A DNA stretch of 64,000 nt from Perilla frutescens (Eukaryota; Streptophyta; Magnoliopsida; Lamiales; Lamiaceae), in the NCBI GenBank assembly GCA_026008535.1, contig BRKX01000001.1, positions 71,498,317 to 71,562,316 on the forward strand, given 5' to 3'. A program made the position numbers and the translations under genes. Shown here in pieces: positions 59,989 to 64,000 of the stretch. Each line of letters begins with the position of its first letter. Positions within the stretch are counted from its first letter, which is position 1. The notes under the pieces are model-generated. The model had not been told where the DNA came from. It saw only the letters and a program-made list of their open reading frames with translations, and made no database searches.

Positions 59989-60424
59989 CTGAAATTTATT
60001 ATTCATGTTTATTTAGAGTTGATAATTTTCTCTCCTTCACTTGGAATCTCAAATTGGCTTTCAAATAAGTTGCAATTATACAACATCGCTGAGCTAAGAT
60101 ATATGCTTCTTTTTTTTTGCTTCTCTCTCATTAAAAGCACCTATTAATCCATTGACAGTCATTTTATTACAATAACTTCATTGACAAATACTAGCTTCAA
60201 TAGTAATTTATGTTTTGGAATTTATTGTATTGGTGATATAGGAAGAATGAGTGTATAATAATTTTAAGCCTCGGGTGCTTACTGATATATTAATTACGTC
60301 TTAAAATTTTGAAACATTATCTAAGCAAAGCTGCCCAAAATATACTAACATAAATTTAGAATTCAGATTCATTGTTTTTTTAACAAACAAAATAATAATA
60401 ATAGCATAGACCTCATCAAAGTAA
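59989..60424. other. Gene-free interval
   Basis: 3' flank of the Ser/Arg-rich gene; AT-rich, no coding frame or element ends recognised. Confidence 0.5.
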
Positions 60425-61200
60425 ATTGAGGCACTCTCCTGTATACCACATGTGTGGTCTGGGCCCATTGGACCGGCCCAAGTCCATTAAAAAATAATAG
60501 TTAAAAAAATGTCTCAATGTCGGGCGAGTGTACCACAAGCGCGTGGGCCATGCGTGGTGCATGGGGGTACACATGCTCACATATATATTTTTTAATTTTT
60601 TTTCAGATTTTTTTTATTTTTAATTTTTTTTTCTGATTTTTAATTAGTTTTTTGCAATTTTCTGTTTTTTTTCCCCAAAAAAATATATACCTTCAAAAAT
60701 AAAATTAATTACCCTAAAATTAAAGTGAATTGATTTAATTTATTTGAAATAAATATAAATATATATTCTCAAATGAAATTAATGAATCTTAAAATTAAAG
60801 TGAATGATTTTTTTTAAAAATCCGGCGACTCACACAATGCACTCGCCTGACCCTAATGCATGGGCTCGTGCATTGCGCTCGACAATTATTTTTTTCGAAA
60901 TAAATATAAACGATAATTCAAAGTAAAAAACCTAATTTTGAAATAAATATATACCTTAAAATGGAATTAATGAATTCTAAAATAAAAATGAATGGAATTA
61001 ATTTATTTGAAATTCGGCGACGTGCAATGTACGAGCCCACGCTTTTCGAAATAAATATAACTCTAATTGAGATTAATAAATCTAAAAAAAATGAACCCTA
61101 AAAACACAAAATAAAAAAACCCCTAAAAAATAAAATACTAAAAAAAATTTAAAAAATCACGAACCCTAAAAAAATATAAACTATTACACTCTAAACATCA
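60425..61200. repeat. Dispersed repeat family A, copy 2, inverted relative to copy 1
   Basis: It runs from GAGGCACTCTCCTGTATACC through GTGTACCACAAGCGCG and GAATTGATTTAATTTATTTGAAAT to AACCCTAAAAA-type words, the reverse-complement order of 14336-14830. An internal stretch (GAATGATTTTTTTTAAAAATCCGGCGA, CACACAATGCACTCGCC) is partly duplicated. Confidence 0.55.
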
Positions 61201-61254
61201 ATTGGAATGAAAAAAAAAATCACAATTTGAACTAATTAAATTCGTATAAGATAA

Positions 61255-61350
61255 GTAACAGATATGTTAACTTTTTCAGATATATGTGATACTTTTTGAA
61301 TATTGAGTGATATTTTTTTAATGTTATAATTGATACTGATTTTAATATTC
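61255..61350. repeat. Family B repeat fragment
   Basis: GATATATGTGATACTTTTTGAATATTGAGTGATATTTTTTTAATGTTATAATTGATACTGATTTT-like text matches the middle of 28745-29055. Confidence 0.45.
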
Positions 61351-61530
61351 TTTAATGCGTTTTGATCCGACTCGTCTGATAAATTTATGGGCCTATATTA
61401 GATCTTGGGTGATGCGAGAATTGCTGAAGAAAATTAATGGGCTAGCCCAATTAAATTTAGGGCTCCATTAAAAACAAATAACACGAACCGCTGGATCATA
61501 TGCGCCGGCGACAGCCGAACCAGTCACGTC

Positions 61531-61537
61531 TATATAA
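61531..61537 (+). promoter_or_regulatory. TATA box of the leader exon upstream of the NLR
   Basis: TATATAA just after a GC-rich, CACGTC-containing segment and followed about 30 bases later by a pyrimidine-rich start region (CCCGTTTCTCAATCC). This is a well-formed plant core promoter. Confidence 0.65.
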
Positions 61538-61724
61538 GTATTCTTTCTTTCCCGTTTCTCAATCCTCAGTTATCGATTTAGGGTTTCATCCGCAACCTCT
61601 GAAATCCACACACTACACGCACTGAGCTGATCGAGTTAGAGTTGAATTTAATTCTAATTTGATTTTTATTTTTATTTTTTTTATTTCGCGACGGTTTATA
61701 CAGAATTGGTGCGAGCCGTTATCG

Positions 61725-61781
61725 ATGTTCGTATATAACCTGGGAAAAAATCGTCGCCAGAAAAAGCTTCAGCCTTTGTAG
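61725..61781 (+). other. Short upstream ORF in the leader exon
   Basis: ATG plus 17 codons (MFVYNLGKNRRQKKLQPL) and TAG, inside the predicted leader exon. It is basic. If translated it would precede the main start and could damp expression. Confidence 0.4.
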
Positions 61782-61783
61782 AG

Positions 61784-61804
61784 ATCTCCGGCGTCGCCGG
61801 AGAT
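61784..61804 (+). promoter_or_regulatory. GC-rich perfect hairpin between the uORF stop and the splice donor
   Basis: A perfect inverted repeat, ATCTCCGGCG, single T, then CGCCGGAGAT, starting two bases after the uORF stop and ending eight bases before the donor. In RNA it would be a stable stem; the loop needs at least 3 bases, so nine pairs would form. Confidence 0.6.
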
Positions 61805-61812
61805 TTCCGAAG

Positions 61813-63677
61813 GTAGGCGTTCTCATATCCTATCGCCTTGTGTAGCGGGTTCCCGCCATTAGCTCTTGGGATTTGCCATGAGAAATACATTCATTTTCCA
61901 ATCTCTTTTCGATTTTTATCCTCAAAATTAGTTCGATCTACGAGTAATTTGTTTTTTTTTTAATTTTGAATTCTCAGTTGCCTATGATGAAATCTCTTAT
62001 AAAATTAACCATCTTTCGGGACTTAGTTACCCGTGCTGATATTCTGCAATTCTGAGGCTTTGTATTTCAGCAAATTTTCAAATATGATTTTTTTAAATTA
62101 AAACGATCTGATTAGATTCAGATTGGAATTAGTGATCGTCCACGTTGTATTTCTGCACGAACGCTTCGTTTCTAAGGTGAACTGGTTAATTTTCAAAACA
62201 AAAAATTATCGTTATGTAAATTGTACGTATCAAATACGTAAAATTAGAATGCTTTACAAAATTCAAAATTTAAATTACCTATTTGATTTAAATTAGAATG
62301 ATTAAAAAGTGTTTCCAATTTTTTCTACGGACACAGAAAAACCTGTAATTATTTTGAATGCGTTGCGGAAAGATAAAATGAGGAAATGTTTTACATATTA
62401 TTTCTAATTTTTTACGATTTTAAATGTCGTTAATTTCTAAGTTTTGCAAGAGCCAACTTCAGATGTTATTTGGTGTAGAAAATGCATCAAATCAAATCAG
62501 TGCAATTCCTATTTCCTGCACTAAATTTCAACTTTTTGCATAAAATATTGATCAAATAAGAATATTCGTAAAAAAATTATCATTGTTTGATTATCGATGC
62601 GTGCTTGATAACAAAATTATTAACTTTAAAATTAATAATAAATAAATATATAATATAAAAAAATTATAATATATAAGTTAATTGTAACAATAAAATTTCT
62701 TGATAAAGGACCATTAAATTCTAACAATTAATGAAATTTTCATTTAATTATATTTTTATAAAGATTTATTTATTTGTTGATAATTGAGATCATTTATAAA
62801 TTAAATATATATTAGATATTTCTTTTAATAATTAATTAAAATAACAAAACAATTGATGGAATATGACATAGAATCCGTAAACACTAATTTTGCTAGAGCA
62901 CCATATTACGGGATCATCAATTCCCATCGCCATCCCCATTTCATTTCTTGTTCCAATTCTTTATTTTTTTTTAAAAATATTATTTTTAATTTTTAATTTA
63001 TTATTATTTATTTTAATTTTAGTTTTTTTTATAATTCATTTTTCTTCAATTAGGATATATTAAAAAAATTAATTATAGAGCACGAAATGTTTTTATAATT
63101 CATCATTCTTCAATTAGGATATATTAAGAAAACTAATTATAGAGCATGAAATGTAATATGATTATATGAATGGTAACATGCGATTTGATCCGTAAATTAT
63201 GTCCCAAGTTTTGGTGTTGGTTTTTGGTAAGATTGCAACACTTTTTCCAACTTTAAAGTTATACATTTTTTTTTGACAAATACATTTAATATGTTTGATT
63301 AATTTTTAACTTAAAAACCCTAAAATAAAGACAAATTAACCCGTTCAAATATTTCATTCAGTTCAAAAAGGATATTTTCTTGTATGTGTGAATATATATT
63401 TCGGTCAACTAAGATGGGTGGCGTTGTAATAAAATAGAATTACTTTCTTCAAATTTGATCCGTCAAAGTCTTCTATAATGCAGACAAGCCAGCCTGTAGC
63501 TAGCATTGACTTCAATATTGCTCGCGGCCTAATTTTTGCTAAACAAATCTATTTGCTTAAACAACTACTATCCTTTTCTGCTCAACCTCAAACTAAATAG
63601 TGCAGATTTCTTTTAATTTTCTTTTTTCATGTTCTGCCATATTCTTAGTTGTGATTGTTCTTGAGCATAAAATACAG
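61813..63677. other. Putative leader intron
   Basis: AT-rich with no coding frame. A family C copy with a partial internal duplication (TTAATTATAGAGCACGAAATG / CTAATTATAGAGCATGAAATG) lies at about 62930-63200. Confidence 0.45.
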
Positions 63678-63687
63678 CATCATATAT

Positions 63688-64000
63688 ATGGCTTATGCAG
63701 CTGTTGTTTCACTTTCCCAGTTAATAAGCCACATACTGCATCGTGGTCGTCATCAATATTTCTACATTCCTCTAAGTGATGAGAGGAAAATATTGATCTA
63801 TCTCCATGAAAAGTTGAGCTTCTTGCAAGCTTTTATGGATGATCATTCGCATGAAGGTGCAGAAACAATCCAATCTTTGGAGGCGAAGATCCGAGACGTT
63901 GCTCATCAAGCACAAGATCTCATTGAATGGCAGATTTCTGATACGATTGAGGCAGGTCGTGGAGTGAAGAAGGGCTTCTGGAAATCGTTTTTATCTATCA
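63688..64000 (+). CDS. NLR resistance protein start (R1/Rx-type coiled coil), cut by window edge
   Basis: A frame open from ATG 63688 to the window end without a stop, 104 codons. The sequence (MAYAAVVSLSQLISHILH...ERKILIYLHEKLSFLQAFMDDHS) is the Rx-type N-terminal four-helix domain of CC-NLR immune receptors. The segment AKIRDVAHQAQDLIEW matches the EDVID-like helix in the R1/late-blight group (RDVAHQAQDLIE replaces EDVVD). Such receptors sense pathogen effectors in the cytoplasm and trigger cell death. NB-ARC and LRR parts would lie beyond 64000. An acceptor AATACAG lies 10 bases before the ATG. Confidence 0.85.
   Translation, partial: MAYAAVVSLSQLISHILHRGRHQYFYIPLSDERKILIYLHEKLSFLQAFMDDHSHEGAETIQSLEAKIRDVAHQAQDLIEWQISDTIEAGRGVKKGFWKSFLSI

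Larger units (their letters stand above)
61563..61812 (+). other. Probable untranslated first exon and leader intron
   Basis: A TTTAGGGTTTCATCCGCAACC-type leader ends at a strong donor CGAAG|GTAGGC (61812/61813). The next good acceptor that fits is AATACAG (63677), 10 bases before the NLR start codon, giving an intron of 1865 bp. Linking this exon to the NLR is inference; a gene starting beyond the window would also fit. Confidence 0.45.

Noticed and set aside
1..64000. A previously undescribed multi-gene system
   Set aside because: All intact genes fall in known plant families and neighbours do not form a coherent pathway apart from the BAHD pair.

Overview
This is a stretch of plant nuclear genome. 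It is AT-rich, with large gene-free intervals full of degraded transposons, spliced genes with GT-AG introns, and polyadenylation-type signals. The gene content is that of a flowering plant: LRR-XI receptor kinase, plant B3 factor, GRAS factor, nuclear-encoded plastid ribosomal protein S21, two BAHD acyltransferases and an R1/Rx-type NLR start. R1-like NLRs together with clade III BAHD enzymes point to an asterid, perhaps Lamiales. That is inference; no species is claimed.

Layout. 1-5 kb: minus-strand LRR receptor-like kinase with one intron in the kinase domain. 5-15.5 kb: gene-free, with SSRs, a hAT-like MITE, SINE copies, a TIR repeat carrying a nested CACTA MITE, and a telomere-like G-rich repeat. 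15.7-19.9 kb: seven-exon, two-domain B3 transcription factor. 20.7-22.5 kb: two-exon plastid bS21. 22.5-29.3 kb: MITEs and dispersed repeats. 29.4-31.0 kb: intronless GRAS factor with a clear TATA box. 31-44 kb: transposon graveyard (foldback element with an internal SINE, truncated Ty1/copia, Ty3/gypsy integrase remnant, long-TIR element with an internal ORF). 44.4-47.0 and 51.7-53.0 kb: two BAHD acyltransferase genes in the same orientation, separated by a SINE, a degenerate tandem array and a Harbinger-type element. 54.2-59.9 kb: eight-exon gene for an uncharacterised Ser/Arg-rich protein, all introns phase 0. 61.5-64 kb: TATA box, untranslated first exon and, after a likely leader intron, the start of an NLR gene cut by the window edge.

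The genes look like independent plant genes, not one pathway. The exception is the BAHD pair, which may come from an old local duplication. I found no convincing new system. The best leads are structural: a perfect 78-bp tandem duplication abutting a BAHD splice acceptor, a long-TIR Pack-type element with a 272-codon ORF, a CACTA MITE whose pre-insertion site can be read from a second copy of its host repeat, long foldback hairpins next to genes, and a uORF plus GC hairpin in the leader upstream of the NLR. All gene models were spliced by eye, using splice consensus, reading-frame continuity and remembered family features. No alignment or expression data were available.
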